Source: Bacteroidota bacterium (GTDB taxonomy: Bacteria; Bacteroidota; Bacteroidia; Chitinophagales; Chitinophagaceae). From it: DNA of 37,653 nt. The notes under the pieces were generated by a model. The model ran no database searches, was not told the origin of the DNA, and worked only from the letters and a program-made list of their open reading frames with translations. The position numbers were made by a program, and so were the translations under genes. The stretch's first letter is position 1, and each line of letters starts with the position of its first letter. The DNA lies in the NCBI GenBank assembly GCA_026391195.1, contig JAPLEI010000061.1, positions 646-38,298 of the forward strand, written 5' to 3'. This document shows, piece after piece, positions 1-8,533 of the stretch.

Positions 1-110
1 CCGGAACAGTGTATTGGAATTGCTGCGACCGGGTGAGCCCTGCCCTGCCCTGGAGTGGCAGAAAGCATAGTGGGCTGGGCAGTACGCTGTCTCATGCCGG
101 TTTACGGGCA
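1..110. other. GC-rich segment with nested complementary arms, possible truncated structured RNA
   Basis: This stretch is visibly richer in G and C than the sequence after it and holds nested arms. Bases 6-13 (ACAGTGTA) can pair with 83-90 (TACGCTGT) over eight pairs with one G-U. Inside that, 40-50 pair with 72-82 over ten pairs with one U-U mismatch. ATGCC and GGCAT at about 94-111 could form a small third hairpin ahead of TTTT. I could not match it to SRP RNA, tmRNA or RNase P RNA. A short open frame at 2-70 could instead be the tail of an upstream gene. The strand cannot be told. Confidence 0.3.
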
Positions 111-229
111 TTTTCTCAACCCAAAGCCTATCATTTAAGGGGGTAATCCAACGAATATCAAATATGTAAAATTTTGCTATACAAGGGTTACCTTTTTCAT
201 GTTTGGGTATAAAGTGTAAATAGTACACA

Positions 230-520
230 ATGATTCAAAAAACCTTGTATAAGACGAAAGACTACGCTAAAGTGAAATTTTTGGTTGATTTTGTTGCAGC
301 TGAGCAGGTAGAAGTAGTGGGATTAAACGGAGATTGGGAGAAAGGCATTACGCTGAATAAAAAGAAAGATGGCAGTTTTGCGGCAGAAGTAAATCTGCCT
401 AAAAATTCACGGCACGAATTTAAATATCGCCTGAATAATAGCGAGTGGGTAAATGAGCCACAGGGAGATGGAGAAGTGCTGAATGTATTTGGCACATCCA
501 ATAGTTTGATTGAGCTCTAA
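230..520 (+). CDS. isoamylase early-set (E-set/CBM48-like) domain protein
   Basis: The 96-residue protein is a single immunoglobulin-like early-set domain of the kind found at the N-terminus of glycogen-branching and debranching enzymes and in AMPK beta subunits. The pattern VEVVGLNGDWEKGITLNKKKDG followed by FKYRLNNSEWVNEP gives the usual strands and the W-x-N-x-P carbohydrate-side motif. There is no signal peptide and no catalytic domain, so it is probably a cytoplasmic stand-alone glycan-binding or regulatory module; its partner is unknown. The ATG follows an A-rich leader (GTACACA). It converges on corA, with a 27-bp gap that carries an 11-bp tandem duplication across the stop codon. Confidence 0.75.
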   Translation: MIQKTLYKTKDYAKVKFLVDFVAAEQVEVVGLNGDWEKGITLNKKKDGSFAAEVNLPKNSRHEFKYRLNNSEWVNEPQGDGEVLNVFGTSNSLIEL

Positions 521-534
521 TTGCGCTCTAATTG
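514..534. repeat. 11-bp tandem duplication spanning a stop codon
   Basis: GCTCTAATTG occurs at 514-523 and again at 525-534, separated by one C. The first copy contains the stop codon of the E-set gene, and the second would give another TAA if reading shifted frame. It looks like a replication-slippage duplication with no obvious function. Confidence 0.7.
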
Positions 535-547
535 TACTAGGTATTTT

Positions 548-1645
548 TTACAACCAACGTTTTCTGCCGAAATACACTAGAAATCCTGCCATAATTACTA
601 CCATAGAAAGAACGGTATAATAAAATCCATTTGGATGGTGGGAGAAGGGAATGACGTCGAAATTCATTCCAAATATCCCGCCAATAACGGTAGCCGGTGT
701 GAGCACACAGGTAACGATGGCCATTACTTTCATTACCTCGTTCATTTTAAGGTTAACCTGGCTGATATATAAATCCTGCAGGTTCATCATCAGATCGCGC
801 AAGTTTTCTGCCAGTTCGTTTGCCTGAACAATATGGTCGTGTACATCCTTAAAATATTTGGTGGTTTTTTCTTCCAGCAAATCACTTTCCGAACGGATAA
901 ATCCATTGATCAGTTCTCTAACCGGACTCACATTGCCTTTCAGCACAAACAGTTCTTTACGCAGGTTGTTAATTTCTGCCAACGATCTTTTATCACTCCG
1001 CCGAATAATTCTTTCTTCTATTTGTTCGATGCGTGTACTAAGTTTTTCCATCACCACAAAATAGTGGTCTACAATCATATCCAACAGTGTATAGCATAGG
1101 TAGTCGGCTCCGCTGATTCTTAATTTGCTATTGGCCAGCTTCAATTTTTCCCGCATCGGTCCAAACACATCCTTGTCTGGTATTTCCTGAAAACTGATTA
1201 CATACTCTTTTCCAAGTATAATGGTTATTTGTTCTGTTTCAACCGAGCCGGTTATTTCGTTGAAGTAAAGCATATTCAACAAACAAAACAGTACCGGATC
1301 CATTTCATCCATCTTGGGGCGTTGTCCGATACTCAGGATGTCTTCTGCAATCAGGTAGTGAATATGAAAGTGGTTACAAACTGCCTCAACATCAGCTTTT
1401 CGGATACCGTCTATATTTATCCAGGTTACATGTTGATTGTCGCGATAGTGGAAGCAGTCTTCTACTGTTAAAAATTTTTTTTCTTCCAGCGTTTGCGCAG
1501 TATAATCGAATACCTGAATATCTACCTTGTTGGCTTCGGTTCTTCCGGGTGCGCTGGTGGGATTAACATTAAATATTTCTCGGGTTCTTCGGGTATTGAA
1601 AAACGTGAGCGGTTGCAATAGTCGCAAAAAAGAAGGTTCCTTCAT
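548..1645 (-). CDS. corA: CorA family magnesium/cobalt transporter
   Basis: The 365-residue length is typical of CorA channels. The N-terminal cytoplasmic domain (about 1-290) is acidic and helical. Near residue 302 the first membrane helix begins (VMAIVTCVLTPATVIGGIF) and ends in the diagnostic GMN selectivity motif (about 326-328, FGMNFDVIP). A short acidic-poor periplasmic loop, the second helix and the basic tail GRKRWL follow. CorA pentamers import Mg2+ and often Co2+ or Ni2+ across the inner membrane. The gene lies 55 bp downstream of the Tat oxidoreductase on the same strand; no promoter of its own was obvious there, so read-through is possible. Confidence 0.95.
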   Translation of the reverse strand: MKEPSFLRLLQPLTFFNTRRTREIFNVNPTSAPGRTEANKVDIQVFDYTAQTLEEKKFLTVEDCFHYRDNQHVTWINIDGIRKADVEAVCNHFHIHYLIAEDILSIGQRPKMDEMDPVLFCLLNMLYFNEITGSVETEQITIILGKEYVISFQEIPDKDVFGPMREKLKLANSKLRISGADYLCYTLLDMIVDHYFVVMEKLSTRIEQIEERIIRRSDKRSLAEINNLRKELFVLKGNVSPVRELINGFIRSESDLLEEKTTKYFKDVHDHIVQANELAENLRDLMMNLQDLYISQVNLKMNEVMKVMAIVTCVLTPATVIGGIFGMNFDVIPFSHHPNGFYYTVLSMVVIMAGFLVYFGRKRWL

Positions 1646-1700
1646 ACACCGAATAATTATTGAAATACTTTAAACAGCAGCGATATCCAAATCCACTACT

Positions 1701-3140
1701 TTATATTTTATAATATTGTTCCCAACCTTTTCTAGGTGGAAGTCCAACCAGCATTTCGTTGGCAATTTTATTATTAGTGATGGTTTTTGTTTTAGGATCG
1801 AATAACAATTGTGCATTCAATTTTTGAGCAAGTACACCTAGGCAGAATACCTGACTGAGCGGCCCGGCAATATGGAATGGGGAACGAGTGGCTTCTTCTC
1901 CTTTGCATGCTTTTAAAAAGTTTGCATAGTGATTGGAGGGGCTTATTGGAACTTCGGGTAGTTTGGAAGCCATGTCTTTGGCTTTATCTTCCGGAATAAT
2001 CGATAAGGTACTGCCATGTGATCCGCCTTTAAAAGTTAGGTCTTTACCATAAATAATTTTACCCGGGTTCAGTCTGCTAGGTGCAATCTTTCCATTGCTG
2101 GGGGGTGGAATATTGGGGTCGAGCGCCGAGTTGCCAAATCCTTCGGGCAATGGCGGATAATTGTTTACCCCATCGTACCAGGTAAGATCCAGTGCCGGCA
2201 TATTCTTTCTTTCCGGAAAGCGGAAGAGAATGGTGGAGGTTTGAGGATAGAAAAATGAATTATGTCCTTCCCCCTTTTGCAAAGTAACTTCTGTAGGTAA
2301 GCCCAACTCTAAAAATTCATGTGCGGTATCTATCAGGTGTGCACCCCAATCACCCAGTGCTCCCATACCAAAGTCGTACCAGCATCTCCACTGACCATTC
2401 ACAAAATCTTTTTGATAATCGTGTTGTTGGGTTACGCCTAACCAGGTATCCCAGTCCATTGTTGATGGAATCGGTTCAGCCGCCGGAAAGGAAGTAATGG
2501 CCGGATTCCATCCATGCCATCTTCTGGCGCTGTTCATATGAGCGGTTATGCGGGTAACATCTTTAATAATACCTGCTTCCTTCCATGCTTTGAATTGAAA
2601 ATAATTTCCTTCGGAGTGTCCCTGGTTGCCCATTTGGGTTACACATTTGCTGTGTTTTTTCGCGGCTTTCATCATCAGCTCTACTTCCTGAAAAGTGCGG
2701 GCCATGGGTTTTTCAACGTACACGTGCTTACCCAATGCCAATGCCATCATCGTAATAGGAAAATGCGAATGATCGGGTACGCCAATCGCAACGGCATCAA
2801 TTTCTTTACCCATTTTATCTAACATGGTTCTGAAATCTTGAAAGCGGGGTACATCCGGAAAATCTTTTAATACTTTTAAAGTTTGTGGGCCTCCCATATC
2901 TACATCACAAAATGCCACAAAATTGGCCAGTCCTGTTTTGCTAAAAGAGTATACATCCGACCCGCCCTGGTTTCCAATGCCAATACAGGCCAGATTTACC
3001 TTTTCCCCTGCACCTATTTTTCGGGTTCCTTTTGCAGCTTGTGCAGATGCATGGGTAAATACTGCCGGAAAAGCGGAGGCAGCCGTTAATAGTGCAGAAT
3101 GCTTTAAAAAGTCTCTTCTAGAATCTTGCATTTTTTTCAT
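1701..3140 (-). CDS. Tat-exported Gfo/Idh/MocA family oxidoreductase
   Basis: The 479-residue protein starts with a twin-arginine signal (SRRDFLKHSALLTAASAFPA), so it is probably exported folded with its cofactor. A Rossmann fold follows, with the dinucleotide motif near residues 52-58 (CIGIGNQGG) and the family motif VEKPMARTF near residue 143. The rest is the alpha/beta GFO_IDH_MocA C-terminal domain (GDWGAHLIDTAHEF). Such enzymes oxidise or reduce sugars, inositols or glycosides with bound NAD(P); a few act by oxidation-elimination. The substrate cannot be read from sequence. It is divergent from the YheT-like gene across a 195-bp gap. A paralogue of the same type lies at 7123-8454. Confidence 0.88.
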   Translation of the reverse strand: MKKMQDSRRDFLKHSALLTAASAFPAVFTHASAQAAKGTRKIGAGEKVNLACIGIGNQGGSDVYSFSKTGLANFVAFCDVDMGGPQTLKVLKDFPDVPRFQDFRTMLDKMGKEIDAVAIGVPDHSHFPITMMALALGKHVYVEKPMARTFQEVELMMKAAKKHSKCVTQMGNQGHSEGNYFQFKAWKEAGIIKDVTRITAHMNSARRWHGWNPAITSFPAAEPIPSTMDWDTWLGVTQQHDYQKDFVNGQWRCWYDFGMGALGDWGAHLIDTAHEFLELGLPTEVTLQKGEGHNSFFYPQTSTILFRFPERKNMPALDLTWYDGVNNYPPLPEGFGNSALDPNIPPPSNGKIAPSRLNPGKIIYGKDLTFKGGSHGSTLSIIPEDKAKDMASKLPEVPISPSNHYANFLKACKGEEATRSPFHIAGPLSQVFCLGVLAQKLNAQLLFDPKTKTITNNKIANEMLVGLPPRKGWEQYYKI

Positions 3141-3307
3141 GGGGTAACAGTTTGGGGGTTTGGCAATTTGTAGTCAATCATAATTCAATTTACTGAATTA
3201 AAGCATCCTGCAAACGGTTTGCGCTAAGTAATCGGTGATACCGGTAATTTTATGGTTATTTATCTGGCGAATATTCGTTGTAAGTCCGTTTCGGTTTTAT
3301 AAAATGT

Positions 3308-3315
3308 TACCTTCG
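3308..3315 (+). promoter_or_regulatory. possible -7 promoter element for the YheT-like gene
   Basis: TACCTTCG at 3308-3315 differs from the Bacteroidota -7 consensus TAnnTTTG at one base and sits 21 bp before the ATG of the hydrolase gene. I found no clean TTG at the expected -33 spacing, so this is weak support. Confidence 0.3.
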
Positions 3316-3335
3316 CCGCTGAATGCTATTCAACT

Positions 3336-4313
3336 ATGCCGCTGTTAGCCCACGAAAAATTTTCCGTACCTGCTTGGATGATGAATGGCCATTGGGAAAC
3401 CGTATGGCCGAGTTTGTTTCGTAAAATTCCTTTTCGCTACAGTACGCGGGAAAGGCTCGAGTTGCCGGATGGAGATTTTGTGGATGTGGACTGGAAATTT
3501 GCCTCCATGGATACCGATCGGCTGGTAATTATTACCCATGGATTAGAGGGGGATTCTCATCGGCACTATGTTACTGGCATGGCTAAAATATTCACAGCAG
3601 CAGGATATGATGCCCTGGGATGGAATTGCAGAAGTTGCAGCGGAGAGATGAACCGATTGTTGCGATTTTATCATCATGGGGATGCCGGAGATTTGCGCAG
3701 GGTAATTGAATATGCACTTGGAAAAAGGAAATATCAATCGGTAACCTTGATAGGGTTTAGCATGGGAGGCAGTTTAACTTTGCGTACGCTGGCTGAAGAT
3801 CCCAATTGGGTTCCGGCTGCTATCGATAAGGCCGTAGCCTTTTCTGTTCCCTGCGACTTACACAGTGGCGTATTGCAATTGATGAAACCCGGCAATCAAT
3901 TTTATACAAAAAGATTTTTGCGAAAGCTGGGCAAAAAAATCCGAATAAAAGAGCAAAAATTTCCGGGGATGATTAGTTCCCAAAACTACCACCAGATTCA
4001 GCATTTTATCGATTTTGATAATCGATATACGGCACCTTTGCATGGTTATCGCGATGCGTTTGATTTTTATCAACAGGCCAGCGTGAAATCTTTGTTACCC
4101 AATCTCCGCATTCCTTCGTTGCTGGTGCAGGCAGCCAATGATCCATTTCTGGCGCCGGAATGTTTTTGTGAAGAAGTGGCGAAAGATCATCCTTATCTGT
4201 ATTTAGAAATCACCGAACGGGGCGGGCACTGCGGTTTTCAACAAAAAAATGCGCCTTATTCCTGGGCAGAGGAAAGGGCCTTACATTTTGTGTTAAACGA
4301 TTTGCCTGCTTAG
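3336..4313 (+). CDS. YheT family alpha/beta hydrolase
   Basis: This 325-residue protein is a serine hydrolase of the YheT/ABHD1-3 group. The N-terminal segment [13 protein letters not shown] is typical. [12 protein letters not shown] (about 67-78) forms the oxyanion region, [10 protein letters not shown] (about 97-106) is the family signature, and GFSMGGS (about 140-146) is the nucleophile elbow with the catalytic serine at 142. An aspartate in AANDPFL and the histidine in GGHCGF complete the triad. Bacterial members show esterase activity; the natural substrate is unknown. The stop codon overlaps the recQ stop codon from the other strand, leaving no room for a terminator. Confidence 0.9.
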   Translation: MPLLAHEKFSVPAWMMNGHWETVWPSLFRKIPFRYSTRERLELPDGDFVDVDWKFASMDTDRLVIITHGLEGDSHRHYVTGMAKIFTAAGYDALGWNCRSCSGEMNRLLRFYHHGDAGDLRRVIEYALGKRKYQSVTLIGFSMGGSLTLRTLAEDPNWVPAAIDKAVAFSVPCDLHSGVLQLMKPGNQFYTKRFLRKLGKKIRIKEQKFPGMISSQNYHQIQHFIDFDNRYTAPLHGYRDAFDFYQQASVKSLLPNLRIPSLLVQAANDPFLAPECFCEEVAKDHPYLYLEITERGGHCGFQQKNAPYSWAEERALHFVLNDLPA

Positions 4314-6481
4314 TCAGGAAACGCTGCCAGGGTTAGCTTTATTTCTCCATACGATATATCATCATCTGGTAACGCATCTTTGATGGCTTTCAAACGAAGC
4401 CGGCCTACCTGATTGGCTACTGATCTAATCTGTTGTTGCTTGCTTTCAGTAACCAGTTGATGAATGGGGATTAACTGCCTGCTTACAAAATCACAAAAAT
4501 GTTGTTCAATGGTTGCTATGGATAAATGCCTTCTCTCAGCAATCTCCTGCAAACTCAATCCCTCCTTATACAATTCAAAACTAACTTGCCGGGTATCTGA
4601 TTTGGGTGCAGCGGTATTGCCGGGAACAGGGTTTCTTTTTATCTTTCTTCCGGGCAGCTGATTGATTCGGGTGGCGAGTCGATTGCTGATGCAGTAATCT
4701 TGAATCGGGTGTAAAAAATGACTGCCATATTTCTCTGTTTTAAACGTACCAAATCCGGCGATTTTCGAAATATCGTCGCGGGTAATGGGTAGATAGGTGC
4801 AGAGATCTAATAAAGTACTATCGCTGAAAATCAGGTAGGGCGGTACATTTTCTTGTCTCGCCAAACGGTTACGAATCTGTTTCAGTTCTGCCAGCAAATC
4901 TTTTTCGTATTCAAGCGACTGATAAATAACCGGCTCATATACTGTCGTTTCTTGTAGGGGTGCGGGCAGATATACCGCTTCGCCCTGAAACAAAACGGCT
5001 TTACTCTTTTCATTCAACTGTAAAACAGGATAAGGATTACCGGCTGATTGCAAGTAGCCCCATTGAACCAGTTGCTGTATAATATACTGCCACTCTGGCT
5101 TAGCCATTTCCTTGCCAATACCATATACCGACAATTGCCGGTGGGCAGGTTTAATTTTTTCTTGCTGGCTGCCTCTCAGGATATCTATCACATAATGGGA
5201 GCCAAAGCTTTCTTGTAGCCTGTACACAGTACTTAACACTTTTTGCGCAGGAACTGTATATTCTTTCATCTCCCGTTGCTGCAAACAATTATCACAATTG
5301 CCACAGTATCCGGGGGCGGTTTCTCCAAAATATTGCAACAAAAATTTTCTTCTGCAGGCGGTTGTTTCGCAAAACTGAACCATCTGGTTAAGTTTTTTTA
5401 TTAAGATGGCTGTTTGCTCGGGGTTGTTTTCAATTTGTGCAAAGTTTTTCAGTTTCATCACATCCCCGCCGCCATAAAACAGCAGTGCTTCTGCGGGTAA
5501 ACCATCTCTTCCCGCTCTGCCAGTTTCCTGATAATATCCTTCTATGTTTTTGGGCAGGTCGGCATGTACTACAAAGCGTACATTGCTTTTATGAATACCC
5601 ATTCCAAAAGCGATAGTAGCCACCATTACCTTGATTTCATCCCGCAGAAATTTATCCTGTCGTTCATCCCGAATATTTTTATCTAACCCCGCATGATAGG
5701 CGGCAGCCGGTATTCCTATGTCGCACAATTCAGCTGCCAATTGTTCGGTGCTGTTTCTGCTGAGGCAATAAATAATACCACTCTCTTCTTCTTGCTGCTG
5801 CAGAAAAGCAACCAGCTGGGTTTTAATAGCTGATTTCGGTTTAATCGTGTAGCGAATATTTGGCCGGTTGAAACTATTTTCAAATAGGGTATAGTCGGTT
5901 AAACCCAGTTGCAGAATAATATCTTTCCGGGTAATGGCATCTGCCGTAGCGGTAAGTGCAATTACAGGAGTGGTTGGAAATAGTTTTTTTAGTTGTTGCA
6001 GCGTGCGGTATTCCGGTCTAAAATCATGCCCCCAAGCGCTGATGCAATGCGCTTCATCAATCGCAAAAAGGGAAATGGGAATTTGCGATAATACCTTCAT
6101 TAGATAGCCGTCTTCGCCCACCAGTCGCTCCGGACTAACATACAATAGTTTGATTTGTTGTTGCTGAACCTGTTGAAAAATCTGCGCCTGCTCTTGTGCC
6201 GATTGGGTGCTGTTTACAAATGCAGCAGCTACTCCGCTAAGTTGTAAGGCGTTTACCTGGTCTTTCATTAAAGCAATGAGTGGACTAACCACAATAGCAA
6301 CACCCGGTAAACATAAGGCGGGAACCTGGTAGCATAAACTTTTACCTCCACCTGTAGGCATCAGCACAACAGCATCCTTGCCTAGCAATAATTGCTCAAT
6401 GATGGCTTGTTGATTATGTCGGAAAGCAGGGTAGCCAAAAACCGAGGAAAGCACCTGTTCAGGTTGGGCGATTAAATTCAT
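4310..6481 (-). CDS. recQ: ATP-dependent DNA helicase RecQ
   Basis: The 723-residue protein has the complete RecQ layout. The helicase core has Walker A (PTGGGKSLC, about 42-50) and a DEAH box ([20 protein letters not shown], about 138-157). Motif VI is [11 protein letters not shown] four-cysteine zinc site ([10 protein letters not shown] and YCGNCDNC) is followed by the winged-helix RQC domain, then an HRDC domain (about 530-600). At the end is a helicase-type HTH segment ([21 protein letters not shown]). RecQ unwinds 3'-to-5' and acts in recombination and stalled-fork repair. A transposase gene sits only 19 bp upstream, so the original promoter may have been displaced. Confidence 0.96.
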   Translation of the reverse strand: MNLIAQPEQVLSSVFGYPAFRHNQQAIIEQLLLGKDAVVLMPTGGGKSLCYQVPALCLPGVAIVVSPLIALMKDQVNALQLSGVAAAFVNSTQSAQEQAQIFQQVQQQQIKLLYVSPERLVGEDGYLMKVLSQIPISLFAIDEAHCISAWGHDFRPEYRTLQQLKKLFPTTPVIALTATADAITRKDIILQLGLTDYTLFENSFNRPNIRYTIKPKSAIKTQLVAFLQQQEEESGIIYCLSRNSTEQLAAELCDIGIPAAAYHAGLDKNIRDERQDKFLRDEIKVMVATIAFGMGIHKSNVRFVVHADLPKNIEGYYQETGRAGRDGLPAEALLFYGGGDVMKLKNFAQIENNPEQTAILIKKLNQMVQFCETTACRRKFLLQYFGETAPGYCGNCDNCLQQREMKEYTVPAQKVLSTVYRLQESFGSHYVIDILRGSQQEKIKPAHRQLSVYGIGKEMAKPEWQYIIQQLVQWGYLQSAGNPYPVLQLNEKSKAVLFQGEAVYLPAPLQETTVYEPVIYQSLEYEKDLLAELKQIRNRLARQENVPPYLIFSDSTLLDLCTYLPITRDDISKIAGFGTFKTEKYGSHFLHPIQDYCISNRLATRINQLPGRKIKRNPVPGNTAAPKSDTRQVSFELYKEGLSLQEIAERRHLSIATIEQHFCDFVSRQLIPIHQLVTESKQQQIRSVANQVGRLRLKAIKDALPDDDISYGEIKLTLAAFPD

Positions 6482-6500
6482 GTTACTGATAGAGGGTTAT

Positions 6501-6968
6501 TCAATTTATATGTTTTTCCGAATGAATGGGGATTGGAGATTGATTTAAACCATTCAATTCAATAAATTCTTCATATTCCTGCTGAAATTTTTTCTTTGTG
6601 TGATGTTGTTTTTGGTTTTTAATGTAGTGAAAAACCTTATCAACAATTGATTCGGAAACTGAAAAGGCTGCATATCCTGTTTGCCAGGAGAATTTTTCTG
6701 AAATGAGATTGGCTTGATTTATAAAATGAGAACTACTTCCTTTAATCTGTTTGATAACTTCTGCTATTGATTTTTGTCGGCTAAGCAAAAACAAACAATG
6801 TATATGATCTGGCATACCGTTGATGATTCTTACCGGGCATCCAAGCGCTCGTAATTCCTCAGAAATAAATTGATAAATAGTATTTTCAACGCTTTTATGA
6901 ATCAGGGGTTGCCTTTCTTTGGTAGCCCAAATGGCATGAATCCATATTTTAATGAATGAATGTGGCAT
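6501..6968 (-). CDS. REP-type Y1 (HUH) transposase, IS200-like
   Basis: This 155-residue protein has the single-domain Y1 transposase fold (IS200/RAYT, PF01797 type). The metal-binding HUH motif is PDHIHCLF (H55, H57), and the catalytic tyrosine is probably Y115 in KVFHYIKNQKQHH. FSWQTGYAAFSVS is a typical conserved block. HUH enzymes nick single-stranded DNA at hairpins. A perfect 26-bp palindrome starts 22 bp upstream of the start codon, and I see no second copy at the 3' side. That layout fits a domesticated REP-associated transposase better than a complete insertion sequence. The frame appears intact. It lies between recQ and an oxidoreductase gene, on the same strand as both. Confidence 0.9.
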   Translation of the reverse strand: MPHSFIKIWIHAIWATKERQPLIHKSVENTIYQFISEELRALGCPVRIINGMPDHIHCLFLLSRQKSIAEVIKQIKGSSSHFINQANLISEKFSWQTGYAAFSVSESIVDKVFHYIKNQKQHHTKKKFQQEYEEFIELNGLNQSPIPIHSEKHIN

Positions 6969-6990
6969 AATTTTAAAAAATCAATTTCCA

Positions 6991-7016
6991 TCGCCCACGG
7001 TTTAAACCGTGGGCGA
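6991..7016. repeat. 26-bp perfect palindrome next to the Y1 transposase
   Basis: The left half TCGCCCACGGTTT is followed directly by its exact reverse complement AAACCGTGGGCGA. Extruded as single-stranded DNA it would form a hairpin with almost no loop, the kind of substrate Y1 transposases recognise. It ends 22 bp before the transposase start codon. From memory, palindromes with a CCCACGGTTTAAACCGTGGG core occur in many copies in Bacteroidota genomes; this window has only one. Confidence 0.9.
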
Positions 7017-7122
7017 GGGGATTATTTATCCATTTCTCTTATGCAAGATAATGGCTAAAACAGGAATCCTGATAAAAGCAGGGACGAATTAATAACGCGA
7101 ATAAATACTTAAAAATACTCAG

Positions 7123-8454
7123 CTACACTTTGGGAAGCTGATAACCATTGTAATATACTTTACTTAGGTATTCACGGTTGATTGCTTCTTCCTTGAAAGC
7201 TTGTTTGCCAGCATCCCAATGAACTTTTTGTCCACTTCTATAGGCAATATTGCCCATTTGGCTCAAGCAGGCAATATCAGAACCTGCCTGGATGGGGCAT
7301 CGTAAATCCGACAGATTTCCCGAGCGGATAACCTCGGCAAAATTCACCCAATGTTTGTCTAGCCCAACATCCGAAGCAGCAATGAATTCTTTGGATACTT
7401 TTTGGGCATTTTTCTTTTCTTCAATTACTTCCCATCCTCTTCGGTTTAGTACGAGAGTTCCATTGGTGCCTATAAAAGCTATGCCATGATCTTTTCCGTA
7501 GTTGCCATTTCCTATACCAATGGCATGGTCCCAAACAATATTAAAATTTTCAAACTCATACAGCACCATCAAGGTATCGGGTGTTTCGTCTGCAGAATCG
7601 GGTTTGGCAAATTTTCCTCCCACCGAAACAATTGATTTAGGATTGGCCACTTTCATCCCCATCAGGGCATAATCCAATAAATGAACACCCCAGTCGGTCA
7701 TCAGTCCGCCGGCATAATCCCAAAACCAGCGGAAAGTAAAATGGAATCGGTTAGGGTTAAACTCTCTTTTTGGGGCGGGTCCCAGCCAACGGGTATAATC
7801 TACACCAGGCGGCACAGGGCCATTGGGTTTTTTCTCTAACGGCTGTTTCCAATCTAGATAACACCAAACCTTAACGGTACGTATATTTCCCAGTTGTCCG
7901 CTATGTACAAAATTGATGGCATCGGTAAAATGTTGTTGACTGCGTTGCCATTGACCTGCCTGCACAACCTTGTTATATCGCATTTGCGCTTTTACCATGG
8001 CCCGGCATTCGGCAATGGAATTCCCTACTGGTTTTTCAACATACACATGTTTGCCGGCTTCACAGGCATGTATCATTTGTAAGGCATGCCAATGATCGGG
8101 TGTGCCAATAATTACGGCATCCACATCTTTCCGATCGAGTAATTCGCGGTAGTCGCCATGGTTCTTTACAATTTTTCCATCCTGATTATTTTTTTTCAGT
8201 TCGCCCATTCTTTTGTCTAATACGGTAGAATCAACATCACAAAGACCCACCAGATTTATTCCGGGTACTTTTAAGGCAGCGGTTACATTCGACCATCCCA
8301 TTCCGTTGATGCCGATGGCGGCTATATTGATTTGGTCGCTGGGGGCAATGGATTTTTTCCAGTTTGCAAAGGCAGATGAGGAAAGGGCAGGGGAGAATAA
8401 AGTGGCTCCGGAAGCCAGGGCGGTTTGGCGAATGAAATTTCTTCTGCTAGGCAT
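7123..8454 (-). CDS. Tat-exported Gfo/Idh/MocA family oxidoreductase
   Basis: The 443-residue protein opens with a twin-arginine-like signal (PSRRNFIRQTALASG followed by an Ala/Ser-rich stretch). A Rossmann domain follows (IAAIGINGMGWSNV, about 44-57), then VGLCDVDS, the conserved GTPDHWHALQ and the catalytic-region motif VEKPVGNS (about 138-145). WDYAGGLMTDWGVHLLD belongs to the C-terminal domain. Members use bound NAD(P)H on sugars or cyclitols; the substrate is not deducible. It is 79 bp downstream of the ATP-grasp-SET gene on the same strand, so it may be read with that operon, but the spacing is much looser than within the three operon genes. Confidence 0.87.
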   Translation of the reverse strand: MPSRRNFIRQTALASGATLFSPALSSSAFANWKKSIAPSDQINIAAIGINGMGWSNVTAALKVPGINLVGLCDVDSTVLDKRMGELKKNNQDGKIVKNHGDYRELLDRKDVDAVIIGTPDHWHALQMIHACEAGKHVYVEKPVGNSIAECRAMVKAQMRYNKVVQAGQWQRSQQHFTDAINFVHSGQLGNIRTVKVWCYLDWKQPLEKKPNGPVPPGVDYTRWLGPAPKREFNPNRFHFTFRWFWDYAGGLMTDWGVHLLDYALMGMKVANPKSIVSVGGKFAKPDSADETPDTLMVLYEFENFNIVWDHAIGIGNGNYGKDHGIAFIGTNGTLVLNRRGWEVIEEKKNAQKVSKEFIAASDVGLDKHWVNFAEVIRSGNLSDLRCPIQAGSDIACLSQMGNIAYRSGQKVHWDAGKQAFKEEAINREYLSKVYYNGYQLPKV

Positions 8455-8533
8455 GAAAATGATTTAAGTGCATAAAATTAAGGCATTTATCAAAATGATG
8501 GCGAGAAAATACCTGCTCAATGCGTGCGTGCGG

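Noticed and set aside
2-70. Possible C-terminal tail of an upstream gene (frame 2, ending at TAG)
   Set aside because: Only 22 codons with no recognisable family, and the same bases form strong arms of a possible RNA structure, so I could not support a CDS.
1701-8454. Idea that the two Tat oxidoreductases form a recent duplication
   Set aside because: They share fold and signal type but differ in length and in most motifs visible by eye, so they are distant paralogues, not a duplicated segment.
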